32,522 bases of DNA from an uncultured Nocardioidaceae bacterium (GTDB lineage Bacteria > Actinomycetota > Actinomycetes > Propionibacteriales > Nocardioidaceae), in NCBI GenBank assembly GCA_902805855.1, contig CADCUJ010000049.1, positions 1 to 32,522 of the forward strand, given 5' to 3'. Every line of letters begins with the position of its first letter. Position 1 is the stretch's first letter. Position numbers and translations under genes: made by a program. Below, in pieces: positions 1 through 10,249 of this stretch. Below the pieces are notes generated by a model. The model searched no databases, had not been told where the DNA came from, and saw nothing but the letters and a program-made list of their open reading frames with translations.

Positions 1-761
1 AGACGATCATCGCCGGCATGGGGGAGCTCCACTTGGAGATCCTCGTCGACCGGATGCGGCGTGAGTTCCGCGTCGAGGCGACCGTCGGCAAGCCGCAGGT
101 CGCCTACCGCGAGACGATCCGGAACAAGGTCGCGAACCACAGCTACACCCACAAGAAGCAGACCGGTGGGTCGGGCCAGTTCGCGAAGGTGATCGTCAGC
201 CTCGAGCCGAACATCGACCCCGAGACCGGCACCGGAGCGGGCTACGAGTTCCTCAACAACGTCACCGGTGGCCGGGTGCCGCGGGAGTACATCCCGTCGG
301 TCGACCAGGGCGCGCAGGAGGCCATGGAGTTCGGCGTGCTCGCCGGCTACCCGATGGTCGACGTGAAGTACGCGCTCGAGGACGGCGGCTACCACGAGGT
401 CGACTCCTCCGAGCTGGCGTTCAAGCTCGCCAGCATCCAGGCCTTCAAAGAGGCCGCGCGGATGGCGAGGCCGGTCCTGCTCGAGCCGATGTTCAAGGTC
501 GAGGTCACGACGCCGGAGAGCTTCCTCGGCGACGTGATCGGCGACATCAACTCCCGGCGCGGTCAGGTGCAGTCGATGTTCGAGCGCTCCGGCGATCGGG
601 TGGTCGAGGCTCTGGTGCCCCTCTCGGAGATGTTCGGGTACGTTGGGGACCTCAGGTCCAAGACCTCGGGTCAGGCGTCGTACTCGATGGAGTTCGACTC
701 GTACGCCGAGGTTCCCGGGAACGTCGCGGACGAGATCGTCAAGAAGGTGCGTGGCGAGTAG
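1..761 (+). CDS. fusA: Elongation factor G, C-terminal part (5' truncated by window edge)
   Basis: EF-G is the GTPase that moves tRNAs and mRNA after peptide transfer and helps split ribosomes during recycling. Only about the last 252 codons are present. The frame is open from base 3 and reads [14 protein letters not shown], the domain III motif, followed by domain IV ([17 protein letters not shown]) and domain V ([24 protein letters not shown]). The GTPase domain lies outside the window. The internal ATG at 18 is not a real start. The gene ends at TAG 759-761, 81 nt before tuf, as usual in the str operon (rpsL-rpsG-fusA-tuf). Identification is secure. Confidence 0.97.
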   Translation, partial: TIIAGMGELHLEILVDRMRREFRVEATVGKPQVAYRETIRNKVANHSYTHKKQTGGSGQFAKVIVSLEPNIDPETGTGAGYEFLNNVTGGRVPREYIPSVDQGAQEAMEFGVLAGYPMVDVKYALEDGGYHEVDSSELAFKLASIQAFKEAARMARPVLLEPMFKVEVTTPESFLGDVIGDINSRRGQVQSMFERSGDRVVEALVPLSEMFGYVGDLRSKTSGQASYSMEFDSYAEVPGNVADEIVKKVRGE

Positions 762-842
762 CCTGTCGGCTGCCTTTGCACTGCGCCAGCGCGTTTCACA
801 GCAACACTTGAGTCAGAAAAACCACAACAGGAGGAGCCCACC

Positions 843-2036
<1,194 letters not shown>

Positions 2037-2048
2037 GCCGATGACAGG

Positions 2049-2082
2049 AGGGCCCCCTGAGCTACCAGGCTCGGGGGGCCCT
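2049..2082 (+). terminator. Intrinsic hairpin terminator after tuf
   Basis: The arms 2049-2062 and 2069-2082 pair over 14 bp with one G-U pair and a 6-nt loop (TACCAG). The stem is almost all G-C. The tract behind it (GCTGCGTTCTCGG) is only weakly T-rich, which is common for actinobacterial terminators. It begins 12 nt after the tuf stop, so it probably ends the str operon and separates it from trmB. Confidence 0.85.
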
Positions 2083-2115
2083 GCTGCGTTCTCGGACCAG
2101 GAGGAGGTCGCTCGC

Positions 2116-2850
2116 GTGAGCGCGCAGAGAGCTCGGCCGGCGCGGCCGCACACCGCGCTCACCGACGACGGCCGCCGCGTCCGCGAGGTGCTCACCTACT
2201 CCCGGCGCGGCGCCCGGATGTCGGACCGGCAGGCGCAGACCTGGGTCCGACGGCACCAGGAGTGGTGGATCCCGGACGATCGCTTCGACTGGCCCGGCTT
2301 CGACGTGGGCGACCACTTCGGTCGGGAGGCCCCGCTGATCGTGGAGATCGGCTCGGGAATCGGCGAGGCCACGGCCGCGCTGGCCGCCGCCCGGCCGTCG
2401 TACAACGTCCTCGCCTTCGAGGTGTGGCGTCCCGGGATCGCGGAGACCTTTCTGCGGCTGGAGGCGTCCGGCGTGCAGAACGTCCGCGTGGCCAGTGTGG
2501 ACGCGGTCTGGGCAATGGAGCACCTGCTGCCCGAGGACAGCCTGAGCGAGCTGTGGACGTTCTTCCCCGACCCGTGGCCGAAGCAGCGGCACCGTCGCCG
2601 TCGGCTGGTGCAGCCGGGCTTCGCCGGCGTCGCAGCGAGCCGGTTGCGGGTCGGCGGTTGCTGGCGGCTGGCCACCGACTGGCCCGAGTACGCCGAGCAG
2701 ATGCGGCGGGTGCTCGACGCCGAGCCGCTGCTGCACAACCTGCACCGGTCCGTGGCGCCGCGCTGGACCGAGCGCCCGCTCACCCGGTTCGAGCGTCGCG
2801 GGGTGCGCGCCGGCCGGCCGATCGTCGACCTGGCCTACTGCCGGCAGTGA
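2116..2850 (+). CDS. trmB: tRNA (guanine-N7-)-methyltransferase
   Basis: TrmB methylates N7 of G46 in the tRNA variable loop using S-adenosylmethionine. The 244-aa product has the SAM-binding motif VEIGSGIGEAT, the family signature FPDPWPKQRHRRRRL, then TDWPEYAEQM and the C-terminal RPLTRFERRG. The frame is open upstream into tuf, but GTG 2116 is chosen because it follows GGAGGAGG (about 2101-2107) and lies after the tuf terminator. An upstream ATG at 2041 would place coding sequence across that hairpin and has no ribosome site. The first 30 or so residues are basic and look disordered. The position between tuf and rpsJ is not part of the classical str/S10 arrangement. Confidence 0.93.
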   Translation: MSAQRARPARPHTALTDDGRRVREVLTYSRRGARMSDRQAQTWVRRHQEWWIPDDRFDWPGFDVGDHFGREAPLIVEIGSGIGEATAALAAARPSYNVLAFEVWRPGIAETFLRLEASGVQNVRVASVDAVWAMEHLLPEDSLSELWTFFPDPWPKQRHRRRRLVQPGFAGVAASRLRVGGCWRLATDWPEYAEQMRRVLDAEPLLHNLHRSVAPRWTERPLTRFERRGVRAGRPIVDLAYCRQ

Positions 2851-2892
2851 CAGGTTGTTGGGCCGGGGTGCGGTCCGGTCCGGCCGCCCGAT

Positions 2893-2922
2893 TTGATCTG
2901 CCCCGTAGGCGTCTGACAAGAT
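2893..2922 (+). promoter_or_regulatory. Candidate promoter of the S10 operon
   Basis: TTGATC at 2893-2898 and CAAGAT at 2917-2922 are separated by 18 nt, about 230 nt before rpsJ. It is the best sigma70/HrdB-like pair in the trmB-rpsJ gap. The -10 is a 4/6 match, so the exact transcription start is uncertain. Confidence 0.5.
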
Positions 2923-3153
2923 AGTTCGGTTGCTCCGGCGGGATCGCCGGGGTGGGCCCGTCCCTGTGATGCAGGGGGCGTCCAGAGCGTCCGGGTCGCA
3001 CCGCACCAGGAGATCCCACTGCCCGACATCCGTCGGGCCATCCGACAAGACCCTACGAGAATATTCGCGGTCTCGTGACGTGCCGAACGGCGCGACACGC
3101 CCGACCTCGGGGGTCGGCCACAGTACGACGAGTAGAAGGACGAAGCGAGCGCT
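2923..3153 (+). promoter_or_regulatory. Structured 5' leader of the S10 operon
   Basis: The trmB-rpsJ gap is 303 bp and holds no convincing gene. Downstream of the candidate promoter it carries consecutive small GC stems: 2935-2940 with 2945-2950 (GGAT loop, extendable by wobble pairs), 2962-2966 with 2972-2976, 3021-3027 with 3032-3038 (7 bp, ATCC loop) and 3101-3106 with 3112-3117. A purine-rich AGAAGGA at 3134-3140 serves rpsJ. Long S10 leaders are sites of autogenous control in enterobacteria (L4). Whether this one is regulatory is inference. Confidence 0.45.
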
Positions 3154-3462
3154 ATGGCGGGACAGAAGATCCGCATCCGGCTCAAGGCCTACGACCACGA
3201 GGTGATCGACTCCTCGGCGCGCAAGATCGTGGACACGGTCACCCGCACGGGCGCGAACGTCGCCGGCCCGGTGCCGCTGCCGACGGAGAAGAACGTCTTC
3301 TGCGTCATCCGCTCGCCGCACAAGTACAAGGACAGCCGCGAGCACTTCGAGATGCGCACCCACAAGCGACTGATCGACATCATCGACCCCACGCCGAAGA
3401 CCGTTGACTCGCTGATGCGGCTCGACCTGCCTGCCGGCGTCGACATCGAGATCAAGCTCTGA
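3154..3462 (+). CDS. rpsJ: 30S ribosomal protein S10
   Basis: S10 sits in the head of the 30S subunit and doubles as NusE in antitermination complexes. The 102-aa product has the typical start [18 protein letters not shown], the loop motif [32 protein letters not shown] and the end [12 protein letters not shown], so it is full length. It is the first gene of the S10 operon, preceded by a long leader, and lies 13 nt ahead of rplC. ATG 3154 is the only start giving the conserved N-terminus. Confidence 0.98.
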   Translation: MAGQKIRIRLKAYDHEVIDSSARKIVDTVTRTGANVAGPVPLPTEKNVFCVIRSPHKYKDSREHFEMRTHKRLIDIIDPTPKTVDSLMRLDLPAGVDIEIKL

Positions 3463-3475
3463 GGGCCGACACGAC

Positions 3476-4144
3476 ATGAGCACACTTGAACGCAACGTCC
3501 GCGGGCTGCTGGGCACCAAGCTCGGCATGACCCAGACCTGGGACGAGAACAACCGCGTGGTGCCGGTGACCGTGATCGCGGCCGGCACCAACGTGGTCAC
3601 CCAGGTCCGCCGGCCCGAGACAGACGGCTACAACGCCGTTCAGCTCGGCTTCGGCGAGGTCGACGGCCGCAAGGTGACCAAGCCGCGCGCCGGGCACTTC
3701 GAGAAGGCCGGCGTCACGCCGCGCCGCCATCTGCTGGAGATCCGCACCGCGGACGCCGCGTCGTACTCCGTGGGCCAGGAGCTCAGCCCGGACGTGTTCT
3801 CGTCCGGCGACAAGGTAGACGTCAGCGGGACCACCAAGGGCAAGGGCTTCGCCGGTGTGATGAAGCGTCACGGCTTCCACGGGCTGCGCGCCTCTCACGG
3901 TGTGCACCGCAAGCACCGTTCCCCCGGATCGATCGGCGGTTGCGCCACCCCGGGCCGGGTGTTCAAGGGCACCCGAATGGGCGGGCGCATGGGCGGCGAC
4001 GTGGTGACGACGCAGAGCGTCTCGATCCACTCGGTGGACACTGAAAAGGGTCTGATCATGCTCCGGGGCGCCGTCCCCGGCCCCAAGGGCGGGGTGGTCG
4101 TCATCCGCTCCGCTGTGAAGCACACCATCGCAGAGGAGGCCTGA
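3476..4144 (+). CDS. rplC: 50S ribosomal protein L3
   Basis: L3 binds near the 3' end of 23S rRNA and is one of the first proteins in 50S assembly. At 222 aa it has the normal length. Diagnostic stretches are [15 protein letters not shown] near the N-terminus and the long central loop that reaches the peptidyl-transferase centre ([33 protein letters not shown]). GAGGG just after the rpsJ stop can serve as its ribosome site. It ends 2 nt before the rplD ATG, so the two are likely translationally coupled. Confidence 0.97.
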   Translation: MSTLERNVRGLLGTKLGMTQTWDENNRVVPVTVIAAGTNVVTQVRRPETDGYNAVQLGFGEVDGRKVTKPRAGHFEKAGVTPRRHLLEIRTADAASYSVGQELSPDVFSSGDKVDVSGTTKGKGFAGVMKRHGFHGLRASHGVHRKHRSPGSIGGCATPGRVFKGTRMGGRMGGDVVTTQSVSIHSVDTEKGLIMLRGAVPGPKGGVVVIRSAVKHTIAEEA

Positions 4145-4146
4145 TC

Positions 4147-4758
4147 ATGTCCGCGAAGACGGTGCAGGTCGACCTGCCTGGCGAGATCTTCGACGTGGAG
4201 GTCAACATCCCGCTGATCCACCAGGTGGTCGTCGCCCAACAGGCAGCGGCCCGACAGGGCTCGCACGACACCCTCGGCCGCGGTGAGGTCCGCGGCGGCG
4301 GCGCCAAGCCGTACCGGCAGAAGGGCACCGGCCGCGCCCGCCAGGGCTCGATCCGGTCGCCACAGTTCTCCGGCGGTGGCATCGTGCACGGCCCCACGCC
4401 GCGCAGCTATGCCCAGCGGACCCCCAAGAAGATGAAGGCCGCCGCCCTGCGCGGCGCCCTCTCGGACCGGGCCCGTGCGGGACGCATCCACGTCGTGGAA
4501 GACCTCGTGACCGGTGACCGGCCCTCGACCAAGTCGGCGCTGGCCGCCATCTCGGGGCTCAGTGACCAGGGCTCGCGCTCCCGGACGCTGGTGGTGCTCG
4601 AGCGAGGCGACGACCTGACCTGGCTGTCGCTGCGCAACGTGGACACCGTGCACCTGCTCGCCGTGGACCAGATCAACACCTACGACGTGCTGGTCTCCGA
4701 CGACCTGGTGTTCACCAAGGGCGCGTACGACACCTTCATCCAGGAGGCGACGAAGTGA
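4147..4758 (+). CDS. rplD: 50S ribosomal protein L4
   Basis: L4 is an early 50S assembly protein whose long loop lines the peptide exit tunnel. In enterobacteria it also represses the S10 operon. The 203-aa product shows the tunnel-loop signature [29 protein letters not shown] and the following [22 protein letters not shown]. The start ATG 4147 follows AGAGGAGG at 4132-4139. Its stop overlaps the rplW start by 4 nt (GTGA), indicating coupled translation. No sign of truncation. Confidence 0.97.
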   Translation: MSAKTVQVDLPGEIFDVEVNIPLIHQVVVAQQAAARQGSHDTLGRGEVRGGGAKPYRQKGTGRARQGSIRSPQFSGGGIVHGPTPRSYAQRTPKKMKAAALRGALSDRARAGRIHVVEDLVTGDRPSTKSALAAISGLSDQGSRSRTLVVLERGDDLTWLSLRNVDTVHLLAVDQINTYDVLVSDDLVFTKGAYDTFIQEATK

Positions 4759-5057
4759 GCACCTTCCACAAGGACCACCGCGACGTGCTGATCGCTCCCG
4801 TCGTGAGCGAGAAGAGCTACGGCCTGCTGGACGCGAACAAGTACACCTTCCTGGTGCACCCCGGTGCCAACAAGACCGAGATCAAGATCGCGGTCGAGAA
4901 GGTGTTCAACGTCAAGGTCACCTCGGTCAACACCCTGAACCGCCCGGGCAAGACCCGCCGGACGCGCTTCGGGATGGGCAAGCGACCCGACACCAAGCGG
5001 GCGGTTGTCAGCCTGGCCGAGGGACAGCGGATCGACATCTTCGGCTCGGTCGGCTGA
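4755..5057 (+). CDS. rplW: 50S ribosomal protein L23
   Basis: L23 lies at the tunnel exit and is the docking site for signal recognition particle and trigger factor. The 100-aa product has [21 protein letters not shown] near the start, then [21 protein letters not shown] and [24 protein letters not shown]. It starts at GTG 4755, overlapping the rplD stop by 4 nt, behind a perfect AGGAGG at 4742-4747. A 53-nt gap follows before rplB. Confidence 0.97.
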   Translation: MSTFHKDHRDVLIAPVVSEKSYGLLDANKYTFLVHPGANKTEIKIAVEKVFNVKVTSVNTLNRPGKTRRTRFGMGKRPDTKRAVVSLAEGQRIDIFGSVG

Positions 5058-5110
5058 CCGGCGGAGCAGATCCAGAGACCCAGGACACAAGCAGAGGACG
5101 CAGAGCAGAC

Positions 5111-5944
5111 ATGGCCATTCGCAAGTACAAGCCGACCACGCCGGGCCGGCGCGGCTCGTCGGTCGCCGACTTCGTCGAGGTGACCCGGACGACCCCTGAG
5201 AAGTCGCTGGTGCGTCCCCTGCCGAAGAAGGGCGGGCGCAACAACCAGGGCCGGATCACCACCAGGCACCAAGGTGGTGGGCACAAGCGCGCCTACCGCG
5301 TCGTCGACTTCCGCCGCTACGACAAGGACGGCGTGCCTGCCAAGGTCGCCCACATCGAGTACGACCCGAACCGCACCGCACGGCTTGCCTTGCTGCACTA
5401 CGCCGACGGCGAGAAGCGCTACATCATCGCTCCGCAGGGCATGCGCCAGGGCGCCGCGGTGGAGGCCGGTGCCCGCGCCGACATCAAGCCGGGCAACAAC
5501 CTGCCGCTGCGCAACATCCCGGTGGGCACCACGGTGCACTGCATCGAGCTGCGGCCCGGTGGTGGCGCCAAGATCGCGCGCTCTGCCGGCAACTCCGCGC
5601 AGCTCGTGGCCAAGGAAGGCAGCCGGGCACAGTTGCGGATGCCGTCCGGGGAGATGCGGTACGTCGACGTCCGGTGCCGCGCGACGGTCGGTGAGGTCGG
5701 CAACGCCGAGCAGTCGAACATCAACTGGGGCAAGGCGGGGCGGATGCGTTGGAAGGGCAAGCGTCCTACCGTCCGCGGCGTCGTGATGAACCCGGTCGAC
5801 CACCCGCACGGTGGTGGTGAGGGCAAGACCTCAGGTGGCCGGCACCCAGTCACCCCGTGGGGCAAGCCCGAGGGCCGCACCCGTAAGAACAAGGCGTCCG
5901 ACGCCCTGATCGTCCGCCGCCGCAAGTCCGGCAAGCGTCGCTGA
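5111..5944 (+). CDS. rplB: 50S ribosomal protein L2
   Basis: L2 is among the most conserved 50S proteins; it bridges the subunits and supports the peptidyl-transferase centre. The 277-aa product is full length. It begins [14 protein letters not shown] and contains [22 protein letters not shown], the beta-barrel region and the catalytic-region motif [23 protein letters not shown], whose His is conserved near the active site. It ends in a basic tail (RRRKSGKRR). It is followed 31 nt later by rpsS. Confidence 0.98.
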   Translation: MAIRKYKPTTPGRRGSSVADFVEVTRTTPEKSLVRPLPKKGGRNNQGRITTRHQGGGHKRAYRVVDFRRYDKDGVPAKVAHIEYDPNRTARLALLHYADGEKRYIIAPQGMRQGAAVEAGARADIKPGNNLPLRNIPVGTTVHCIELRPGGGAKIARSAGNSAQLVAKEGSRAQLRMPSGEMRYVDVRCRATVGEVGNAEQSNINWGKAGRMRWKGKRPTVRGVVMNPVDHPHGGGEGKTSGGRHPVTPWGKPEGRTRKNKASDALIVRRRKSGKRR

Positions 5945-5975
5945 GCCGCGGACAGCTCGAACCGGAGGTAGAGGA

Positions 5976-6257
5976 ATGCCACGCAGCCTGAAGAAGGGTC
6001 CCTTCGTGGACGACCACCTGCTCAAGAAGGTGGACGGACAGAACGAGAAGGGTACGCACAACGTGATCAAGACATGGTCGCGCCGGTCGATGATCGTGCC
6101 GGCCATGATCGGCCACACGATCGCGGTGCACGACGGACGCAAGCACGTCCCGGTGTTCGTGACCGACTCCATGGTCGGACACAAGCTGGGCGAGTTCGCG
6201 CCGACCCGCACCTACCGCGGGCACGTCAGGGATGACCGGAAGGCCCGCCGTCGCTGA
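5976..6257 (+). CDS. rpsS: 30S ribosomal protein S19
   Basis: S19 forms part of the 30S head and contacts the A-site finger and S13. The 93-aa product is of standard length, with [18 protein letters not shown] at the N-terminus, then [51 protein letters not shown] split over the core. ATG 5976 is preceded by GGAGG at 5964-5968. It ends 45 nt ahead of rplV. Confidence 0.98.
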   Translation: MPRSLKKGPFVDDHLLKKVDGQNEKGTHNVIKTWSRRSMIVPAMIGHTIAVHDGRKHVPVFVTDSMVGHKLGEFAPTRTYRGHVRDDRKARRR

Positions 6258-6302
6258 CGCGGTGGCTGACCTGGACGACAGAGATTCGAGAGAGCCGAGA
6301 AG

Positions 6303-6767
6303 ATGAGCGTTATGGAGCGTAGGCGGATGAGTGCCCGCCGCGAGAGCCTGCTGGGCGAGCAGCCCGGCGCCTTCGCGAGCGCGCGCTTCGTCCGGGTGAG
6401 CCCGATGAAGGCCCGCCGCGTGGTCGACATGATCCGTGGCCGCGGGGTCGACGACGCGCTCGCGCTGCTGCAGTTCGCGCCGCAGGCGGCCAGCGAGGTC
6501 GTCTACAAGGTGCTGGAGAGCGCTGTGGCCAACGCCGAGGGCACCGAGGACCTGGACCGCGGCACCCTGGTGGTCACCAGGGCCATGGTCGACGAGGGGC
6601 CGACGATGAAGCGCTGGCGTCCCCGGGCGCAGGGCCGGGCTTCGCGGATCAACAAGCGCACCAGCCACATCACCCTGGTGCTGCAGCCCGCGGCCGGCGG
6701 CGACTCCGGGAACACCGGTGCCGCCGATGGAGCCAAGGGCTCGAACAGGAAGGGACGGAAGGCCTGA
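6303..6767 (+). CDS. rplV: 50S ribosomal protein L22
   Basis: L22 sends a beta-hairpin into the exit tunnel, next to the macrolide pocket. The 154-aa product is longer than the usual 110-130 aa. The core starts at about residue 24 ([22 protein letters not shown]) and includes [29 protein letters not shown], the tunnel hairpin. There is a basic N-terminal extension and a Gly/Asn-rich C-terminal tail of about 24 aa. ATG 6303 is taken as the start. In-frame ATGs at 6312 and 6327 are possible, since none has a strong ribosome site. The stop overlaps the rpsC start by 1 nt. Confidence 0.95.
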   Translation: MSVMERRRMSARRESLLGEQPGAFASARFVRVSPMKARRVVDMIRGRGVDDALALLQFAPQAASEVVYKVLESAVANAEGTEDLDRGTLVVTRAMVDEGPTMKRWRPRAQGRASRINKRTSHITLVLQPAAGGDSGNTGAADGAKGSNRKGRKA

Positions 6768-7636
6768 TGGGTCAGAAAATCCACCCGAACGGTTTCCGAC
6801 TCGGGATCTCCACCGACCACCGCAGCCGTTGGTACGCCGACAAGCTGTACAAGTCCTACGTCGGTGAGGACGTCGCGATCCGCAAGCTGCTTTCCAAGGG
6901 CATGGAGCGCGCCGGGATCTCCAAGGTGGAGATCGAGCGCACCCGCGACCGGGTCCGGGTGGACATCCACACCGCACGCCCCGGCATCGTGATCGGGCGT
7001 CGTGGCGCCGAGGCCGACCGGATCCGCGGTGAGCTGGAGAAGCTGACCGGCAAGCAGGTGCAGCTGAACATCCTGGAGGTGAAGAGCCCCGAGATCGACG
7101 CGCAGCTCGTCGCCCAGGGTGTCGCGGAGCAGCTGTCGGGGCGCGTCGCATTCCGGCGCGCCATGCGCAAGGCGATCCAGACCACGATGCGCAGTGGCGC
7201 CAAGGGCATTCGGGTCCAGTGCGGCGGCCGTCTCGGAGGCGCGGAGATGTCTCGGTCCGAGTTCTACCGTGAGGGCCGGGTGCCGCTGCACACGCTCCGC
7301 GCGGACATCGACTACGGCTTCTACGAGGCCCGGACCACCTTCGGCCGGATCGGCGTGAAGGTCTGGATCTACAAGGGCGAGGTCGCCGGCACCCGCGCCG
7401 AGCGTGAGGCCCAGGCCGCTGCCCGAGCGGCTGCCCCGGGACGGGGACGGCCTTCCAGGGGCGGCGACCGGCCGCCGCGCGGAGGCGACCGGCCCTCGCG
7501 CAGCACCCGGTCGGACCGGTCCCGGGAGCCGGTGGGAGCCCGCGCGCCACAGGCCGAGGCTCCCGCCCCGACCGCTGCGCCCGAGGCGGCGCAGTCCACG
7601 ACCACTTCGAAACCGACATCCGATGGGGAGGGCTGA
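6767..7636 (+). CDS. rpsC: 30S ribosomal protein S3
   Basis: S3 lines the mRNA entry channel and contributes to mRNA helicase activity. The 289-aa product has the N-terminal signature [13 protein letters not shown] and a KH domain with [18 protein letters not shown] (the GRRG loop). The C-terminal domain follows ([23 protein letters not shown], then YKGEVAG). After residue about 210 there is a long disordered tail of roughly 80 aa. It carries Arg/Gly repeats of the type [14 protein letters not shown] followed by Ala/Pro/Thr-rich sequence. Tails here are common in actinobacteria but vary greatly. The start overlaps the rplV stop (TGATG). Confidence 0.97.
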   Translation: MGQKIHPNGFRLGISTDHRSRWYADKLYKSYVGEDVAIRKLLSKGMERAGISKVEIERTRDRVRVDIHTARPGIVIGRRGAEADRIRGELEKLTGKQVQLNILEVKSPEIDAQLVAQGVAEQLSGRVAFRRAMRKAIQTTMRSGAKGIRVQCGGRLGGAEMSRSEFYREGRVPLHTLRADIDYGFYEARTTFGRIGVKVWIYKGEVAGTRAEREAQAAARAAAPGRGRPSRGGDRPPRGGDRPSRSTRSDRSREPVGARAPQAEAPAPTAAPEAAQSTTTSKPTSDGEG

Positions 7637-7641
7637 GCAGC

Positions 7642-8061
7642 ATGCTGATGCCCCGCAGGGTCAAGCACCGCAAGCAGCACCACCCCCGGCGCACGGGCGC
7701 GGCGAAGGGTGGCATCCACGTTACGTTCGGTGACTACGGCATCCAGGCACTGGAGCCGTCGTACCTGACCAACCGGCAGATCGAGTCGGCGCGTATCGCG
7801 ATGACCCGCCACATCAAGCGTGGCGGCAAGGTGTGGATCAACGTCTACCCGGACCGTCCGCTGACCAAGAAGCCCGCCGAGACCAGGATGGGCTCCGGCA
7901 AGGGTTCACCGGAGTGGTGGATCGCCAACGTCAAGCCCGGACGCGTCATGTTCGAGCTGTCCGGTGTCCCCGAGGACGTCGCGCGCGAGGCCATGCGCCG
8001 GGCGATGCACAAGCTCCCGATGAAGTGCCGCTTCGTCAGCCGAGAGGCCGGTGAGCTCTGA
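7642..8061 (+). CDS. rplP: 50S ribosomal protein L16
   Basis: L16 organises the A-site side of the 50S subunit and joins late in assembly. At 139 aa it has the standard length. It starts [19 protein letters not shown] and contains [24 protein letters not shown], the basic [13 protein letters not shown] loop and the C-terminal [19 protein letters not shown], split over the fold. GGGGAGGG at about 7624-7631 serves as ribosome site and overlaps the end of rpsC. The stop overlaps the rpmC start by 1 nt. Confidence 0.98.
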   Translation: MLMPRRVKHRKQHHPRRTGAAKGGIHVTFGDYGIQALEPSYLTNRQIESARIAMTRHIKRGGKVWINVYPDRPLTKKPAETRMGSGKGSPEWWIANVKPGRVMFELSGVPEDVAREAMRRAMHKLPMKCRFVSREAGEL

Positions 8062-8294
8062 TGCCCACCACGGCCTACGAGCTGGACTCGATGACCAACG
8101 TCGACCTGGAGCAGCGGCTGCGTGAGGCGAAGGAGGAGCTGTTCAACCTTCGCTTCCAGGCAGCCACCGGCCAGCTCGAGAGCCATGGCCGGCTGCGGAC
8201 CGTCAAGCGCGACATCGCACGCATCTACACCGTGGTCCGCGAGCGCGAGCTGGGGATCAGGTCGGCTCCGGGCGAGGAGGACGGTTCCGCATGA
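8061..8294 (+). CDS. rpmC: 50S ribosomal protein L29
   Basis: L29 is a small helical-hairpin protein beside L23 at the tunnel exit. The 77-aa product shows the two-helix pattern: [31 protein letters not shown] followed by [21 protein letters not shown] short acidic tail (APGEEDGSA) is extra. Its start shares one base with the rplP stop (TGATG) and its stop overlaps the rpsQ start (ATGA), so the three are likely coupled. Confidence 0.97.
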   Translation: MPTTAYELDSMTNVDLEQRLREAKEELFNLRFQAATGQLESHGRLRTVKRDIARIYTVVRERELGIRSAPGEEDGSA

Positions 8295-8581
8295 GCGAGA
8301 AGAACGAGGAACAGGCAATGAGCCAGCAGGGGCGTAGCTACCGCAAGACCCGGGAGGGTCTGGTGGTCAGCGACAAGATGGACAAGACCGTGGTCGTCTC
8401 CGTCGAGGACCGCGTCAAGCACGCGCTGTACGGCAAGGTCCTGCGGCGCACCGAGAAGCTGAAGGCACACGACGAGCAGAACCAGTGCGGCGTCGGCGAC
8501 CGCGTCGCGATCATGGAGACCCGGCCGCTGTCGGCGACCAAGCGCTGGCGCATCGTCGAAGTGCTCGAGAAAGCCAAGTAG
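8291..8581 (+). CDS. rpsQ: 30S ribosomal protein S17
   Basis: S17 is an OB-fold primary binder of 16S rRNA needed early in 30S assembly. The 96-aa product has the family core [27 protein letters not shown], then [26 protein letters not shown] and [21 protein letters not shown] 8291 overlaps the rpmC stop. A second in-frame ATG at 8318 would remove nine polar residues and is a possible alternative. It ends 8 nt before rplN. Confidence 0.97.
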   Translation: MSEKNEEQAMSQQGRSYRKTREGLVVSDKMDKTVVVSVEDRVKHALYGKVLRRTEKLKAHDEQNQCGVGDRVAIMETRPLSATKRWRIVEVLEKAK

Positions 8582-8589
8582 GAGAACCG

Positions 8590-8961
8590 ATGATCCAGCA
8601 GGAGTCGCGACTCAAGGTCGCCGACAACACCGGTGCGAAGCAGATCCTCTGCATCCGGGTGCTCGGCGGCTCGGGGCGACGCTACGCCGGCATCGGCGAC
8701 GTGATCGTCGCCACCGTCAAGGACGCCATCCCCGGTGCAGGAGTCAAGAAGGGCGACGTGGTCAAGGCGGTGATCGTGCGAACGGTCAAGGAGCGTCGTC
8801 GCGCCGACGGGTCCTACATCCGCTTCGACGAGAACGCCGCCGTGATCCTGCGCGCCGACGGCGGTGAGCCGCGCGGGACGCGCATCTTCGGCCCGGTCGG
8901 TCGCGAGCTGCGCGAGAAGCGCTTCATGCGGATCATCTCGCTCGCCCCGGAGGTGCTGTAG
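8590..8961 (+). CDS. rplN: 50S ribosomal protein L14
   Basis: L14 binds 23S rRNA at the subunit interface and is the landing site of RsfS. The product from ATG 8590 is 123 aa, the normal size. It begins [20 protein letters not shown] and contains [38 protein letters not shown] and the C-terminal [20 protein letters not shown]. The frame is open further upstream inside rpsQ, but ATG 8590 gives the conserved N-terminus and follows TAGGAGA at 8579-8585. This gene opens the classical spc operon. I see no separate promoter in the 8-nt gap. Confidence 0.98.
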   Translation: MIQQESRLKVADNTGAKQILCIRVLGGSGRRYAGIGDVIVATVKDAIPGAGVKKGDVVKAVIVRTVKERRRADGSYIRFDENAAVILRADGGEPRGTRIFGPVGRELREKRFMRIISLAPEVL

Positions 8962-8963
8962 CC

Positions 8964-9392
8964 ATGACCACGCGTCGCAACAAGCGAACCAAGAACATGT
9001 CCATCAAGAAGGGCGACATCGTCCGCGTCATCGCCGGCACCGACAAGGGTGCCGAGGGACGGGTCATCGCCGTGCAGGCCGACAACGACCGGGTGATCGT
9101 CGAAGGCGTCAACCGTGTCAAGCGGCACACCAAGGTCGTCAACCAGGGCGGAAGGGCCGGCACCACCGGGGGAATCGTCACCCAGGAGGCGGCCGTGCAC
9201 GTGTCCAACGTGATGCTCCTCGTCGACCCCCCGAAGAAGGACGGTGGAGACGGCAAGGGTGAGGCCAAGGGCAAGGTGACCACGCGCCTGGGCTTCCGTC
9301 GCGACGAGGTGACCAAGCGTCGCCCGGACGGCTCCACCTACACCGCCCATCGCAGCGTCCGCGTCTCCCGCAAGTCCGGTGAGGAGGTCTGA
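8964..9392 (+). CDS. rplX: 50S ribosomal protein L24
   Basis: L24 initiates 50S assembly and lies near the tunnel exit. The KOW motif is clear: [23 protein letters not shown], then [14 protein letters not shown] and [17 protein letters not shown]. At 142 aa it is longer than the usual 103-110 aa. It has a basic leader of about 11 aa before MSIKKGD and an extended, charged C-terminus that includes a Lys/Gly/Asp-rich stretch. ATG 8964 is preferred over ATG 8997 because GGAGG lies about 10 nt upstream, inside the end of rplN. The stop overlaps the rplE start by 1 nt. Confidence 0.95.
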   Translation: MTTRRNKRTKNMSIKKGDIVRVIAGTDKGAEGRVIAVQADNDRVIVEGVNRVKRHTKVVNQGGRAGTTGGIVTQEAAVHVSNVMLLVDPPKKDGGDGKGEAKGKVTTRLGFRRDEVTKRRPDGSTYTAHRSVRVSRKSGEEV

Positions 9393-9991
9393 TGACGACC
9401 ACGACGAACGACACCCAGGAGCCGACCACCTCGGCTGCGCCTTCGAGTCCGCCGAGGCTGAAGGAGCGGTACCGCGAGCAGGTGCTGCCCGCGCTGCGCG
9501 AGCAGTTCGAGTACACCAACGTCATGCAGGTGCCGGGGCTGACCAAGATCGTGGTCAACATGGGCGTCGGTGAGGCGGCCCGGGACTCCAAGCTGATCGA
9601 GGGCGCCGTCCGCGACCTGACCGCGATCACCGGACAGAAGCCGCAGGTGACCCGGGCCCGGAAGTCGATCGCCCAGTTCAAGCTGCGCGAAGGCATGCCC
9701 ATCGGTGCGCACGTGACGTTGCGCGGCGACCGGATGTGGGAGTTCCTCGACCGGCTGCTGTCCCTCGCGCTGCCTCGGATCCGGGACTTCCGAGGTCTCT
9801 CGGCGAGGCAGTTCGACGGCCGCGGCAACTACACGTTCGGCCTGACCGAGCAGGTCATGTTCCACGAGATCGACCAGGACCGGGTGGACCGTTCGCGGGG
9901 GATGGACATCACGGTCGTGACAACCGCAACGAACGACGACGAGGGTCGCGCGCTGCTCCGCCAGCTCGGCTTCCCCTTCGCAGAGAGATAG
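9392..9991 (+). CDS. rplE: 50S ribosomal protein L5
   Basis: L5 binds 5S rRNA and contacts the P-site tRNA elbow and the 30S head. The 199-aa product has [20 protein letters not shown], then [20 protein letters not shown], the 5S-binding region [20 protein letters not shown] and the C-terminal [18 protein letters not shown]. The first 20 or so residues are Thr/Pro-rich and additional to the core. The stop TAG is 5 nt before rpsN. Confidence 0.98.
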   Translation: MTTTTNDTQEPTTSAAPSSPPRLKERYREQVLPALREQFEYTNVMQVPGLTKIVVNMGVGEAARDSKLIEGAVRDLTAITGQKPQVTRARKSIAQFKLREGMPIGAHVTLRGDRMWEFLDRLLSLALPRIRDFRGLSARQFDGRGNYTFGLTEQVMFHEIDQDRVDRSRGMDITVVTTATNDDEGRALLRQLGFPFAER

Positions 9992-9996
9992 AGGCC

Positions 9997-10182
9997 ATGG
10001 CCAAGACAGCGCTGATCGTCAAGGCATCGCGCAAGCCGAAGTACAAGGTGCGCGGGTACACCCGCTGCCAGCGGTGCGGCCGCCCGAAGGCAGTGTTCCG
10101 CAAGTTCGGCCTGTGCCGGATCTGTCTGAGGGAGATGGCCCACCGCGGCGAGCTCCCCGGCATCACCAAGAGCAGCTGGTAA
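9997..10182 (+). CDS. rpsN: 30S ribosomal protein S14, zinc-binding type (type Z)
   Basis: S14 completes the 30S head near S3 and S10. The 61-aa product is the short, zinc-binding form. Four cysteines at residues 24, 27, 40 and 43 (CQRC and CRIC) form the zinc ribbon. The sequence begins [20 protein letters not shown] and ends GITKSSW. The longer zinc-free S14 paralogue that many actinobacteria carry elsewhere is not in this window. ATG 9997 lies 5 nt after the rplE stop. Confidence 0.98.
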   Translation: MAKTALIVKASRKPKYKVRGYTRCQRCGRPKAVFRKFGLCRICLREMAHRGELPGITKSSW

Positions 10183-10249
10183 CCAACACAACAGCGCCGA
10201 AGGTCGACCCCACGGGGCCGAAACCGCGGTGGGAGAGGGCCCCACGGCC
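10183..10249 (+). promoter_or_regulatory. rpsN-rpsH spacer with competing stems over the rpsH ribosome site
   Basis: This 67-nt gap is large for the spc cluster. GTGGG at 10229-10233, next to the purine-rich rpsH ribosome site GGGAGAGGG (10231-10239), can pair with CCCAC at 10209-10213 or with CCCAC at 10241-10245. GGGGCC at 10214-10219 can pair with GGCCCC at 10238-10243. These pairings exclude one another. A regulatory role (for example S8 feedback, known in enterobacteria at a different site) is inference only. Confidence 0.3.

Noticed and set aside
762-842. Separate tuf promoter in the fusA-tuf gap
   Set aside because: TTGCAC and TTGAGT resemble -35 boxes, but no -10 lies at a suitable distance.
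5850-7715. 621-codon open frame on the minus strand opposite rplB-rpsS-rplV-rpsC
   Set aside because: Arg/Pro-rich translation with no domain, wholly antisense to conserved ribosomal genes; an effect of high GC.
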